Shown here in pieces: positions 9,116 to 20,842 of a stretch of DNA of 64,000 nucleotides (the first letter of the stretch is position 1; each line of letters starts with the position of its first letter). The DNA comes from Glebionis coronaria (taxonomy: Eukaryota; Streptophyta; Magnoliopsida; Asterales; Asteraceae). The position numbers and the translations under genes were made by a program. Location of the stretch: NCBI GenBank assembly GCA_025667525.1, contig JANFOE010000578.1:124001-188000 (forward strand), given 5' to 3'. Below the pieces are notes generated by a model. The model searched no databases, was not told where the DNA came from, and saw only the letters and a list, made by a program, of their open reading frames with translations.

Positions 9116-11970
9116 TGTAAAAACCCGCATATAAATACCATGAACATTACACTACGTAAACATACAAACCAACTAAAACTTTCCATTTATGTCATTTACA
9201 CGTGTCACGAACATTAAATTCAGAAACTACGTACATGTTAGTGCACAATAATTATTAAGTACGTGATAATACACGATAATTATTAAGTATAATAATTATA
9301 ATCACGAACGTATGATCACGAACATTTATGAACATGATAATTATTACATATAATAATTATAATACGATTATTAGAACACGATATATATACGTAGTATATG
9401 TAACACGAACATTTAAACATGAACATTTAAACACGAACTAGAACGAATAATAAACAAGAATGCACACGAGTATTACTTAAACGTGAAAAAGGCACGGCTT
9501 TTGCCTCGGGCCGTGTTGTAGTCGCGGACAAGGGAAAAGGGGGGGGGGGGGCGCCCAGCCTAACTTTGTTTTTAACTAAAAGGTAAAAAGAAAACACAGA
9601 GTTCTCATAGCATAATTTTTACAAAAAAATTAAAACCCTAACTCCCTTGGAGACCCTATAGCCACGGCACACACATCAAGACAAAGAGGATTTGTTTTTG
9701 ATTACATATTGGTTATTGTTCGAGTTCGTGTTCTTTTTAATCACGCATTGGGGGTAAAACATGAAACCTTGATCTTTAATTCTTTTATTTAATTATGTTT
9801 TTATGTTAGATATTTAAAAATAATTAAATAAAACATGTTATGAATTAAAATAAACATGGGAAAAGGTTCGTTTTGGTTTGTGGTTGTGTTCGGCAGCCAA
9901 CCGAGAGTCTTACGACTCTTAGTGTCCTTGTTTAACCACAACCGAGACCCCCCTAAGGGGTTCGGTGTGGGTCTCCGTCCAACAGCAGGCACCACCGTCT
10001 TAAGCCAGTGGTTGTTTGGCTCGGGTAGGAGGTCAATGAGGGCAACAGGGGGAGACCACCGACCTACGCCGGTGGGATCTTGGTGCTGGCAGTGGGTAGC
10101 CACGGCACGCAGCCGCGGCTCTGGGTGGTGGTTGTTGTCAGGATTTTGGTTTTGTCTCGGGATTTGGGCTCGGGATTATTTACAAGTTATTTTTTACAAG
10201 GATAATTTAATTAATTAACATGCTATGATAATTAATTTAGTTTAAACATGGACTTAGGTTATATTATTTATTTAATAATACATGTTTTAACCTAAGTATT
10301 TTGTTAATTATTTTAGACTATAGTTTATTAATTAATTATTAAAACATGGACTTATAATTAATTAATAATTCATGAATTAGGTTTGTTAATTAAAATTAAT
10401 AATACATGTTAACCTAAGTATTTTATTAGACCTAATTTAATTAAACCGTGACTTAATTAAATTTGTATAACCTATAGTTATTAATTAACCATAATATATT
10501 ATTAATTAATAAAACATGAACTATTATTATTAATTAATAATCAGTTATAACCTATAGTATTAATTAATAAACTATACTAATAATTACATGAGTTATGACG
10601 TTTAACTAGTAAACATTAGCTTATATATTTAGCTTATTAATCCAGCTTATTTATAATTACGGAAACTTTCTGTTTCAGGAAACTTACTATTTTTAGAAAC
10701 TGGTCTATTTTTGGAAACTTTCTGTTTTTAGAAACTTTCTATTTTTTGAAACTTTCTATTTTTGGAAACCTGCTATTTTTAGAAAGTTACTTATTATTAC
10801 ACAACAAGTATAATAATACAAGAATACAAGATAATACATAACTAGAATACATGAAATACATGATTAATACATTATATCATTTAAAACGGTAAAGAAGACA
10901 AGAACATATAAAACAAGCTAAGAACATACGAGAACTAGTAACACACTCAGATATCAGACAACTTATACATGTCCCTTATTTATGTAGCATTAGTGAGGTC
11001 GGAGTAGGGCTTTTCATCCTTTCATATTTCCTCGTTCACTGGACATAAGGTACGGATATTCCGTCCTTTAGTATGGACATTCTCTTTCCTTATTAGGATT
11101 CCTTGTTTGTAGCCAACTGTTTTCCCAAGTATATGTTTTATGTGTTTTGATCTGCTTATGTTTAGTTTTAAATGGCTAAGCCATATACATGCATGACCAG
11201 TGTCACCTAGTTATGTAGGTACCAAAACCATAACACTAAAGGCACCAGTGTTATGACTTCCCTATGGCGAAGTGATTTCTCGTGGCGTCCCTAGTTACAT
11301 GTTTTACACGATTTTCATGGTGAATGCGATGTCTGCCTTGCATCCTTCACAAGGAGTTGATCCCTCCTACCCAGACTAATTAATTAGACGCAACCCCTCT
11401 AATTGCATGATGAGGTCTCCCATCCAAGTATTCATGCACGGTGGAACCTCATGACTTATATGGGCTATTGGCTAATTAATATAGTTTTTTCATATAAAAA
11501 CATAAGTCTTTTTAAACTATAAAACCAGTTTTATGAACATGTTCCAGGTTATCTAGGACTTATACATTTCTGTTGCTATTAGTCTTATTATGCTTATGTC
11601 ATTTCATGCTATGCTTTTATATCCGTTCACTGGGCGTTATGCTCAGTCGTTTTCCTTTCATGTTCCCAAATGGCAGGTACTCAGGGACGCAATTAGGACT
11701 TGAGAGTACGTGCATAGGGATGGAAGCTATCTAGTCTTCCTTACTTTATGAATTTCTATACATTACGCTAATTCATTTCTTTTGGACATTGTTTCGTCCT
11801 TTCATTTCAGTACTTATATTCGTGTGTGTGAGCTTATGTTGGACTAGCGATGTTTGTTTCCAGTATTTCCTTTTATGGTCATTCAATGTTTTTGGACATT
11901 TACCTTGCATTCTTTGATGACATGCCATAATTATCCTATGACATTCCATTTATCAAAATGGGGTGTTACA
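9116..11970 (+). repeat. Element B 5' LTR
   Basis: The LTR is 2855 bp, TGTAAAAACCC...GGTGTTACA. It includes a G-run near 9541, AT-rich TTAATTAAT blocks (10200-10600) and an array of roughly 18-bp units of the type tttttggaaactttcta (10668-10790). Open frames inside, such as 9856-10218, have no recognisable domain and I treat them as chance. Compared with the 3' LTR it lacks a ~50-bp GC-rich block and a ~53-bp AT-rich block. Confidence 0.88.
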
Positions 11971-11974
11971 ACTA

Positions 11975-11991
11975 TGGTATCAGAGCCAAGG
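11975..11991 (+). promoter_or_regulatory. Element B primer binding site
   Basis: TGGTATCAGAGCCAAGG lies four bases after the LTR end. It is complementary to the initiator Met-tRNA 3' end and is the standard site for Tekay elements. Confidence 0.9.
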
Positions 11992-13138
11992 TTTCGACCT
12001 GTAGGCTCTAAAAATATGACCTGTGATTAGTGAGTAATCATCATGGTCTTCCTAAAACTGATAGTTTGTTTTCATGCATTTGTTTCATGTATCATTGTTG
12101 CAGAAATTTTGACTAAGTACTGGTTGGTATGACTGGCCATATTTAGTCGCATGTGCTTTTATTCGAATCATTTTGCTTTGATGAACCTACCTATAGGCGT
12201 TCATCCTCGTCATGTCATTTTTTGTTTTGTTTGGTGAACCGACCCATAGGCGTTCACCAAAACCCATGACATTTTCGTCGGCCATGCCTTCTTACACTGT
12301 TTCATGCATACATTTTTTTTCATGTTTATATGCTTACTTTTTTTTCATGTTTGTATATTATGTTTTAATTAGATTAATCATTGCATTTTGTTTTATACTG
12401 TCAGATGGTTCTCACACGTGAACAAGAACAAATTAATGCAGCAGTCCAAGCTGTTATTCAAGCTCTGCTTCCTCAACTGAGGAATGAGATTCAGGCCGAG
12501 GTGCAAGCCAACAACAATCAGCACCCTCACCAGAATCAGAATCCTCCTCCTCTACCTCCAGCTACCTTGATCACATGGCTGGAGAGGTTCAATAAGCAGC
12601 GTCCGAAATCTTTCGAGCAGACTGACAGCCCTGCTGAGGCTGAGATCTGGATAGCTCACATTGAGAAGATCTTTGACGCTATGGGATGCGACCCTTTCTT
12701 TAAGGAAAGGTTAGCTTGCTACAAGAGTGAAGGAGACGTGCTTGCATGGTGGAAGGTACTTAAGTTGTCGAATGGAGGCAACGACTGGGTGACGGGCTTG
12801 ACTTGGTAAAAGTTTAAGGAGTTGGTTATGGGGCAATTCTTTTCGAAAGCTGAGCAGGATAAGCTCAAAAGGGAGTATCATGGTATTAGGCAAAGAGCTG
12901 GGGAAAATAGTAATGAGTTTATGCAGAGGTTCCTTCGACTGGCTGGATTCCTTGGCGCAACAACAGGGACTACATAGGAGCAGGCGTATCCCTTTCGCTG
13001 GGCTCTTCGTACATTTGTCGCCAACAACTTGGTGTGTGCTACATTTAATACTATGGCACAGGTGGCAGATGCAGCCCGCAAGTTAGAGATACTACAAGAG
13101 AGGGATGAGTTTGGAGAGACAGAAAGACCTGACAAGAG

Positions 13139-13223
13139 GTATATTCGTCATCAACGGTGATCATTTCCTTTAATTTAGTATTATCCAAATATTTATCATT
13201 GTCTATACAATTGCATCTTTCAG
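13139..13223 (+). other. Candidate intron 1 in B gag (85 bp)
   Basis: Donor aagag|gtatat, acceptor catctttcag|gcag. The segment is AT-rich between more GC-rich coding DNA. Removal keeps phase 2 and joins PDKR to QKTGDRSQPT. Read through, it contains an in-frame TGA. Confidence 0.6.
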
Positions 13224-13366
13224 GCAGAAGACTGGGGACCGGTCTCAACCGACCACTCAGCAACTGAATCAGCCCAAGGGTAACGGTCAGACCCGGGACC
13301 GTTCTACTTTGGATAGGCGTGGCGGTAATGACAATTACTGTAACAACGCCAACAACTCCAATAGCA

Positions 13367-13431
13367 GTAGGTCCCTAAACTTACTCATTTCTATGTTATA
13401 TGCTTTATGATTCATAATTCTGACACTTCAG
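13367..13431 (+). other. Candidate intron 2 in B gag (65 bp)
   Basis: Donor atagca|gtaggt, acceptor gacacttcag|catc, with ctgac near the 3' end as a possible branch site. Phase 1. It joins NNANNSNS to TSTTRNNGNG. The length is near the lower limit for plant introns. Confidence 0.55.
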
Positions 13432-13509
13432 CATCTACTACCAGGAATAATGGCAACGGACGAGAGCAGGACCACAGAGGTTCACAGCCCAACCATGCAG
13501 CTACATCTG

Positions 13510-13587
13510 GTATTACGTCTTAAGATTTTTCTGCATTGTCCTATTTGTACCCAATAATCACGTCTCACGTATAATTTTCTGAAACAG
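13510..13587 (+). other. Candidate intron 3 in B gag (78 bp)
   Basis: Donor catctg|gtatta, acceptor ctgaaacag|gctt. Phase 1. It joins NHAATS to GFQPARAPIRGY, which leads in frame into the zinc knuckle. Confidence 0.6.
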
Positions 13588-13737
13588 GCTTCCAGCCAGC
13601 TAGGGCACCTATTAGAGGGTATACTCACCCTCTCTACACTACGTGCAACCGCAGGCACCTAGGGTCGTGTCGTCGTGATAGCGATGCTTGCTTCAAGTGT
13701 GGCCAGCCAGGCCATCGCATGAAGGACTGTCGTAAGG

Positions 13738-15652
13738 GTGAGATTGAGGGCACTTCTGGACATGTCGACTCCAAGCCACCCCCTACTTCTGTACGGGTGT
13801 ACACGACCTCGCGTGATCAGGCCAACAAGTCAACAGGTACCATCACTAGAATCTTGTATATGTATGGTCAAGTTGTATGCGTATTATTTGACATGGATGC
13901 TACTCATTTGGTCATATCTACTGTTTATGCCAAGAGTGTTATCTCCTATGCCACTACAAAATGTCTTAAACATTTCCACGCCCTTAAGAGACTCTGTACG
14001 CATCACACATGGGTACAAGGGTCTTCCCCTTGAGTTTGACGACAAAATTCGTCCAGTTGACGCACTTCCATTGGACATGTGCGATTTCGACATGATATTA
14101 GGCATGGACTGGCTATCCAAACACCACGCCACCATAAACTGCCACTCATATCGGGTCATTTTCGGTGATGTAAACGCACCAGAGTACATTCAAAACGGTT
14201 TTATACCAGGAAGGTCTTTACAAATAATTTCAACCTTACAAGCACGTGCATTATTGTCACATGGTTGCGAGGGCTACTTAGCTATTGTTCATGATATGGA
14301 GGCTGAATCTCCATCCATCCAGAATCAGCCCATCCTGTCAGAATTTCCCAACGTGTTTCCTAAAGAACTTCTGGGCATACCACTTGCTCGTGAGGTAGAG
14401 TTTAATATTGAGCTCATCTCAGGAGCTGAGCCAATTTCCAAGGCTCCTTATCGCATGGCTCCAATAGAGCTTAAGGAGTTAAAGGAACAACTACAGGAAC
14501 TTTTGGAACGAGGTTTCATCCGTCCTAGTGCATCTCCATGGGTGCACCGGTTCTATTCGTGAAGAAGAAGGATGGAAGTATGCGTCTCTACATTGATTAT
14601 CTAGAGCTTAATAAGATCACCATCAGGAATCGGTATCCTTTGCCACACATTGATGATCTATTTGACCAACTCCAAGGGGCCAAACATTTCTCCAAGATCA
14701 ATCTGAGGTCGGGCTATCATCAGTTACGGGTGAAAGAGCAGGACATCGCCAAGACTGCTTTCCGTACACGTTATGGACACTACGAATTTGAAGTCATGCC
14801 ATTTGGCCTCACTAATGCTCCAGCAATTTTCATGGACTTGATGAACCGTATCTTCTATGAGTTTCTGGACAAGTTCGTCATTGTCTTCATTGACGATATT
14901 CTGATTTTCTCTAAGTCAAAGAAGGAACACGAAGACCATCTTCGTACAGTATTATAGATACTTCGTCAGAAGCAGTTGTATGCCAAGTTCTCCAAATGCA
15001 AATTCTGGTTGAGTAAGGTGGAGTTTCTAGGTCACATAGTATCCGAAGAAGGAATAACCATGGATCCTGCAAAGGTTGAGGCTATTACCAGTGGCCAAGA
15101 CCAACGTCAGCAACTGAAGTTCGTAGCTTTCTAGGCTTAGCTGGTTACTACCGTAGGTTCGTTGAGAACCTTTCCCGATTAGCACTACCATTGACCAAAC
15201 TGATGCGGAAAAGGGAGAAATTCGCCTGGACTGAAGAAAGAGAGAAGAGCTTTGAAGACCCAAAATAGAGGCTGGTATCTGCACTGATTCTTACTCTCCC
15301 ATCTGGTACAGGTGAATTTCAGATCTATAGTGATGCTTCAGGGAAGGGACATGGCTGTGTTCTCATGCAACATGGGAAAGTGATTGCTTACGCATCACGG
15401 TAGCTTAAGCCTTATGGGGAGAACTACCCTACGCATGACTTGGAACTTGCAGCAGTCGTATTTGCACTAAAGATATGGAGGCACTACTTGTATGGCGAAC
15501 CATGTGATATCTTCACAGATGACAAGAGCCTGAAATACATCTTCACTCAGCGTGAATTGAACATGAGGCAGAGAAGGTGGTTAGAGCTGTTGAAGGATTA
15601 TGACATTAATCTGCAGTATCATCCCGGCAAGGCGAATGTAGTGGCAGATGCT
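13738..15652 (+). pseudogene. Element B pol, first part: protease, RT, RNase H
   Basis: The protease core reads VLFDMDATHLVIS where DTGAT is expected; both changes are transitions and the catalytic triad is lost. RT follows: VEFNIELISGAEPISKAPYR, then after a one-base loss near 14540 [48 protein letters not shown] and the intact active site [10 protein letters not shown] (about 14890). RNase H shows IYSDASGKGHGCVLM, [24 protein letters not shown] and [13 protein letters not shown]. Frameshifts occur near 13970, 14540 and 15095; stops near 14955, 15265 and 15401. The frame stops at VVADA where element C is inserted. Confidence 0.85.
15648..15652. other. Target-site duplication of element C (atgct), left copy
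   Basis: atgct stands here and again at 42500-42504. Dropping C and one copy restores the B pol frame across VVADA into LGRKSGM. Confidence 0.9.
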
Positions 15653-18600
15653 TGATATGAGTGAAATTACTCATATCATTTATATCAATAAACAAACTTA
15701 AAATGAATAAAATATATGAATATATCCTTGTATATGCTTGTTTTATTATCTCGTGTGTGTAGGTACCAAGATCACAAAACTGGCAAAAACCGACACGAGA
15801 TTGAGGAGTATACCAAAAGCCAAAAGTCAAGATCGATTTTATTCGAGGATTCAATTTTATTGGGCCTTAGTGGGACCCACTTGAGTTTAATGGGCCTTAA
15901 AGCCCATTTATGAAGTTATGTTGGAGAAAGTTATTCAAAGCCCAATTCAAAGGCCCAAAATCAACAATAAGTGACAAATTGAAGTAATATACTTGGGTCC
16001 AAATTTATCAAAGGCCCAAAATTAACAAATAAGAGACGGTGGAAGAGTTTATATTTAGAATGGTCCATCAAGGGCCCATCACAAGGAAGAAACAATTGAA
16101 AAGTTTATTTATAAACTTTAGTCATAAGTTTCGGTCAAAAGGTCAAACAAAACACACAAAAGAAATAAATAACGAGAGAGGAAAGAAAGAAATTGGGGAA
16201 GAACTATTTCCCAGCCAAGAACCCTAGAAAATTGGGGGTTTCTACAATAAGCCAGCGAGTGACAATCACGCATCAAAATCAGATAATTAAGGGGAAGAGG
16301 GTGTGCGATATACACCTAGATTCCAAGTACCAAGTGCTAGGGTGGCATTTGGTTGCATCACAGCCCTCCTCTCATTGGTCTAAGACTTGTCATTCAGTAA
16401 AAGGGGCCAATCACACCTTGCCAAGTCATCAACAAACTAGCACACATGCTAACCATTTTGGCGATCTGTGTGATCAAAGCACATATCAACCGTAGGATCA
16501 AGATTGAAGAAAGAGAAGGCTAAGAAGATGATCCAAGGGCCTAGAATCGTTATCGGCAATCACTCCTCACCCTCGATTCGCCTATAAAAACCCCTTCATT
16601 TTTCTTGTGTAATCATCCTTTTTCTTCTTGTAATGTTATAATGTTTAGATGTAGTTAGAAATATTTCTTTTTCAGCTTTGTAATCATAATTCGAATTTAG
16701 TAAAATTTTCTTGTCATTATAATTTCTCTTTTAATCTCAGTCTTTACCTTGTTTAAATGCTTTGATAAATTCCTACTATTGATCTAAAATTATAATATTA
16801 CAAACGAGAATTAAGGAACCTTTTATCTAAATGATAAATTGTAAAAATAAAAAGGATATTTAAGTTGCTGAAATTGGTGTTATGCAATGATGGTTCGTGA
16901 TGTTGTTCATGGTGGTTGATCGTTTGTAGTCGAATTAAACAAGGTAGCTCAGCGCTACCTTCTCCATCTACGGTTATCATCCAATAAAAAGGGTTAAGCA
17001 CATTGTTATTTTCTGAAAATTATAGTTAAACCTGTTAGTTTTAATTTTGATTTTAATTTGTGTTTTGATAAGTTGATTTGATTATATATTCCGATTTTTG
17101 AGTTTCAACGAACCTGTTTGTTATATTTTTGTTATTTGTGAAACGTATCTGCTGTTTTTGATTATGACTATTGCTGATATTTCCTTTATTAGTTGTTGTC
17201 GTCTTATTTATCGCTTGTGGTAGGGATAATTTATCTGAGTTTGAGACGTTTGATGTTGTGTTTAGTATTACTGAGAGTTGTTTCCGTTTTCTAATATCAC
17301 TATGCTGTTGATTTTGGTCACTAGGACCGAGTAACAAGTTTCATTAATTTAAATTAAGTTTTAGAAGAGTTTTTGTAATATTGATATAGTATTCTGAATC
17401 GACACTCTGTTGAGTTTTAATGCTACGTATTCATAGTCATTTCTGCTGAAGTTCATAGTTGTATCACTGATTGAGTTTAACTGCCGCTATAAGGTTGTTA
17501 TTACGTTTGCCGTAGCTTGTTATTGTTGATATTTAGATCTTTCATTTACTGTGTTTTTGATGTTGTTGTGATCTCATAACAGCAGCTTCGATAAGGGTTA
17601 TTTGGATTTGATTTTTTTATGTCTTTCTGCTGGTTTCATAGTATTATTTTGATTGATTTTTGCTTGATTAGAATCTGGTAAATGTATTTGCTGTCTTAGT
17701 TTTGCTAATAGGTTTTTGGTTATAGTTTTTATTCGTTTCTAGGTCTACAGTTATTGCTAGAGAGTCTTTGAATTAACTGATATTGTTGTAATTGGTTTAA
17801 TTGTTAGTTGAAGTCTGTTGATAAGTGTATGATTGCTTTGAATTGTAGTTGCTGAATCATTCTCTTGTTGCTTTTTTATTGATATATGATATTGTGTAAT
17901 TGTTGTGCTTACTGGTTTGATTGTGTCTGATCATTTACCTGCTTATGTGAATTGCTTTAACTGATTGCTGATATCGGTTAGTTAATTGATGATTTATTTT
18001 ATGTATGCATTGTGTGTTGTGGCCAACACTCCTCGAATTAGGGGTGTTTTGGGCTAATAATCTGAGCTCAAAAAAATAAGTATCATATCTTGTCCACAGC
18101 AGGTCTCGAACTTGAGATCTGCATGTTATAGGGCAAGCACACTAACCAACTGTGCTACTTCTTTTCTTTAGCATAACCTTGCAATTGGTATTTAATGTAA
18201 GTTGTGTCATTGAAATGTTTTTCTACTTATAAACGTTTTGTTTTAATTCACGTTTTAGTATTAAAAGTTTAATAAATTTTCTGTGACTTTTAATAATAAA
18301 TAGTTCATTTAATTTTAGCAAAAAAAAATTATTAGATTAAATAAAATATAAAAAAATAAATAAATAAATAAATAAATAAAAGATTTTGGATTTCTCTCAA
18401 CTAGCGTGTTTTGAGTTTTTAGATTCGTCATTTAAACTATTTTTTTAAATCGTAGAGTTTTAGATAGAACGCTTTTCTTGTAGATTTTATTTGGGGTAAC
18501 GGTTCATGCACTTTATTAAAAAAACGTAGATTTTTAGAAAAAAACCCGAACCTATTCAAATTAATTGTCCAAGTCAAAACGAAGTCTCAAATTCACAATT

Positions 18601-18749
18601 TCTTCGTGTACAACGAACCGGGATCACTCTCGTGTTAATTAATTCGACTTTAGCTAACTTTAGACTATTACTTTTTCCTAATGGTAATTTTCTACTATTT
18701 GCTCTATAACGTATTATATTAAAATACACCAACACTTTCCCACAAATCA
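15653..18749 (+). repeat. Element C 5' LTR
   Basis: The LTR is 3097 bp, TGATATGAGT...CCACAAATCA. A TATA box (cctataaaaa, 16581-16590) is followed by ttcttgtgtaatc and likely starts the transcript. It contains a tRNA-like unit in antisense orientation at about 18070-18172 and a taaa microsatellite near 18355. Open frames on either strand look accidental. It is colinear with 39421-42499, with visible base differences and small indels. Confidence 0.88.
18070..18172 (-). ncRNA. tRNA-like Pol III unit, antisense in C 5' LTR
   Basis: On the minus strand, A box TAGCACAGTTGG (18146-18157) and B box GTTCGAGACC (18102-18111) match Pol III consensus, followed by a T7 run at 18070-18076. The presumed acceptor stem does not pair, so this is not an obvious functional tRNA; a tRNA-derived promoter or pseudo-tRNA is more likely. 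The same unit lies in the 3' LTR. Confidence 0.55.
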
Positions 18750-18755
18750 AAATTT

Positions 18756-18773
18756 TTGGCGCCGATGCCGTGG
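18756..18773 (+). promoter_or_regulatory. Element C primer binding site
   Basis: TGGCGCCGATGCCGTGG resembles the TGGCGCCGTTGCCGGGGA site of Athila/Tat elements with substitutions. It lies a few bases after the LTR end. Confidence 0.75.
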
Positions 18774-18916
18774 AAATTGTGTACGATTCTTTCGTGACGA
18801 TTTGTTGATCGTTGATTTGAAGACCCTTTCCGTCCTTGGAAAGTTTTGTTATTTTTCTATATATATAATAAATATCGTTTTTCGTGTTTTTTTGTTGTTA
18901 ATATATTATATTATGT

Positions 18917-19215
18917 AGAACAATAAGTTTACCTACTTCCCAAAAGCGTGAAAACGCAAACCTTAGTTGGGATTTCATCACCTAGCTATTGTATTCGAAT
19001 CCAAACAAAGAATAAAGGCAAATTAGATAAATACTAATAAAAATTTTGAACTCGATTTATACAAACTATAAGGTGGGTATAAGGCGACGAGCTATAAAAG
19101 GCCGTCTAAGGAAAAAGGTTTTTAAGTGCTTTGTGCCACCTCGTTTCCCCGCTTGCTTGTGCGTATATTGAGAGGGACGACCGATTATTGGTTTGCCAAC
19201 TCAAGTAGTAATAAA
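18917..19215 (+). promoter_or_regulatory. Conserved leader of C, shared with E
   Basis: Blocks ccaaaagcgtgaaaacgcaa, ttgtattcgaatccaaa, caaactataaggtgggtata and cctcgtttccc/gcttgcttgtgcg occur in the same order in element E (29095-29390), although the two elements have unrelated LTRs and coding frames. GCGT-GAAA-ACGC (18946-18957) is a short stem capped by a GNRA-type tetraloop. A packaging or dimer signal is a plausible role (inference). Confidence 0.6.
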
Positions 19216-19429
19216 CCTTATTTGTCGTTGTTTACTTATTGAACCTCGAGACGTTTAGGTTTTCACCTACGTTTCAAAGTCGAACAAGGGTAGTTTACTT
19301 CCATAGTAATTACTCTTACTCCTTGTTATTATCAATCTTTGATTGATTTGAAAAATAAAAATACCAAAAATAATCTTCTTCTAATCTAATTTCTTTTCTT
19401 CAACCTCTAAATTCTCGTCACTTTGGTTT

Positions 19430-20842
19430 ATGCAATTACGTTCTAATCGACTTTTGATTAATCACGATAGACTTGAAAACATTCCTCGTAGAAATAGAAA
19501 TCGTCAACAACGAGTAGTGGAACCCGAGCTTCCACCTATTGTTGTTGAGATGGCTGATAACCGAACAATGAAGGAATTGCCCCGTGCACCCACCGAAGGG
19601 TACGGGGAAGCAATCGTTGTGCCAGCTATTTTGTCGAATCATTATGAGATTAAGACGGGTCTTATATCACTCATTCGTGCCGACCAATTTCGAGGCAATG
19701 AGACGGATAACCCGTATTCTCACATTCGAAATTTTCTTCGTATCACCTCGACCTTCAAGTTTAGAGATGTGCCGAATGACGCGATTAAGATCATGCTTTT
19801 TCCGTACTCGCTAGAGGGAAACGCTAAGCGTTGGTATGAAAAGGAACCATCAGGTTCGATTTTGACATGGGACGATCTAGTGTCTAAGTTCATGAATTAT
19901 TTGTTTCCACCATCTAAAACAACTCACTTTAAGAATGAAATAACTAGATTTGAACAAAAAGTGCATGAATCGTTTGGAGATGATTGGGAAAGGTTTAAGG
20001 ATTTGTTGAGACAATGTCCACACCACGGTTTCACGGAGTTACACCAAATAAATACTTTTTATAATGGACTTAATATGGTTGAACAAGATTCTTTAAATGC
20101 CGCCTCGGGTGGTAATCTTTTAAGAAAAACTCCGAGAGACGCGTGGGGTATCATTGTGAATAAGTATAGAGTTCAATATTCACGGAACACACCGATTGTT
20201 TCTCATGTGAACTCATCTAATACCGAGATTGCTAGATTGGACTCTAAGATTGATACGATTTTGAATGAGATTAGGAAGAATCCTCATGGATCGATTAATG
20301 TGTTTGAGAATTTTTGTGTATCATGTGGTGGATCACATCCGAATTATGCTTGTTCAACCACAGGGTTTGATCAAGCTAGTGCTTTTGCGGCGACGGGAAC
20401 TTATGGCCCTAACGGTCAAGCTCCTCGTCAAAACCATGTTGCTCCACCGGGTTTTCCACCAGTTTAAAATAGATACAACAATGGAAAGAATGGGAATAAT
20501 TTTAACCGTGGTAACCAAGGGAATTTTAATCAAGGTAGATTTCATGGCAATCAAAACAATCAAGGTTTTCAAAACAATAATCAAAATGATTTGTCAAGCT
20601 ACATCAAAACAAATGAGGCAAATTTGAAAGCTTTTCAAAATAATCTTCAAGGACAAATGAACACTTTTAAACTCGATTTTCAAAATACGATCAAGGGTCA
20701 AAATAAAAAGATTGAGCTTAATCAAACTCGTTTAGAGCAAAAACAAAACTGTATTGAGGGAAATCAAGCTAAGTTTGAGAACAAAATAATTTCGATGTTT
20801 GAGGCAATAATGAACAAACCTTCCTCTTCTTTGGGTGGCTAA
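19430..20842 (+). pseudogene. Element C gag
   Basis: The frame starts MQLRSNRLLINHDRLEN, followed by the Athila signature MADNRTMKELPRAPTEGYGE, the capsid core (IKIMLFPYSLEGNAKRWYEK, SILTWDDLVSKFMNYLFPPS, RFKDLLRQCPHHGFTELHQI) and a cysteine motif CVSCGGSHPNYAC. A TAA at 20465 replaces an expected Gln codon; the same frame then continues through an N/G/Q-rich linker and a coiled-coil-like stretch to a second TAA near 20840, again at an expected Gln. It encodes the particle protein of the element in the intact ancestor. Confidence 0.88.

Larger units (their letters stand above)
12405..13737 (+). pseudogene. Element B gag, with three GT-AG intron-like segments
   Basis: Gag forms the virus-like particle. 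The frame starts MVLTREQEQINAAVQ at 12405, directly after tactgtcag, which itself looks like a splice acceptor. The capsid region (WLERFNKQRPKSF, EAEIWIAHIEKIFDAMGC, FMQRFLRLAGFLG) is followed by a Q/N/G-rich linker and a CCHC zinc knuckle (CFKCGQPGHRMKDC, about 13689-13730). In-frame stops lie at 12807 and 12975. Segments 13139-13223, 13367-13431 and 13510-13587 carry GT...AG ends; skipping them gives one continuous linker frame into the knuckle. Without skipping, the linker is broken by stops and frame changes. Confidence 0.75.

Noticed and set aside
9856..10218. 120-residue ORF in the B 5' LTR (MGKGSFWFVVVFG...)
   Set aside because: It has no domain, lies in the LTR, and the 3' LTR copy is not open in the same way.
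18070..18172. Functional tRNA gene
   Set aside because: The A and B boxes fit, but the acceptor-stem ends do not pair, so I call it tRNA-like only.
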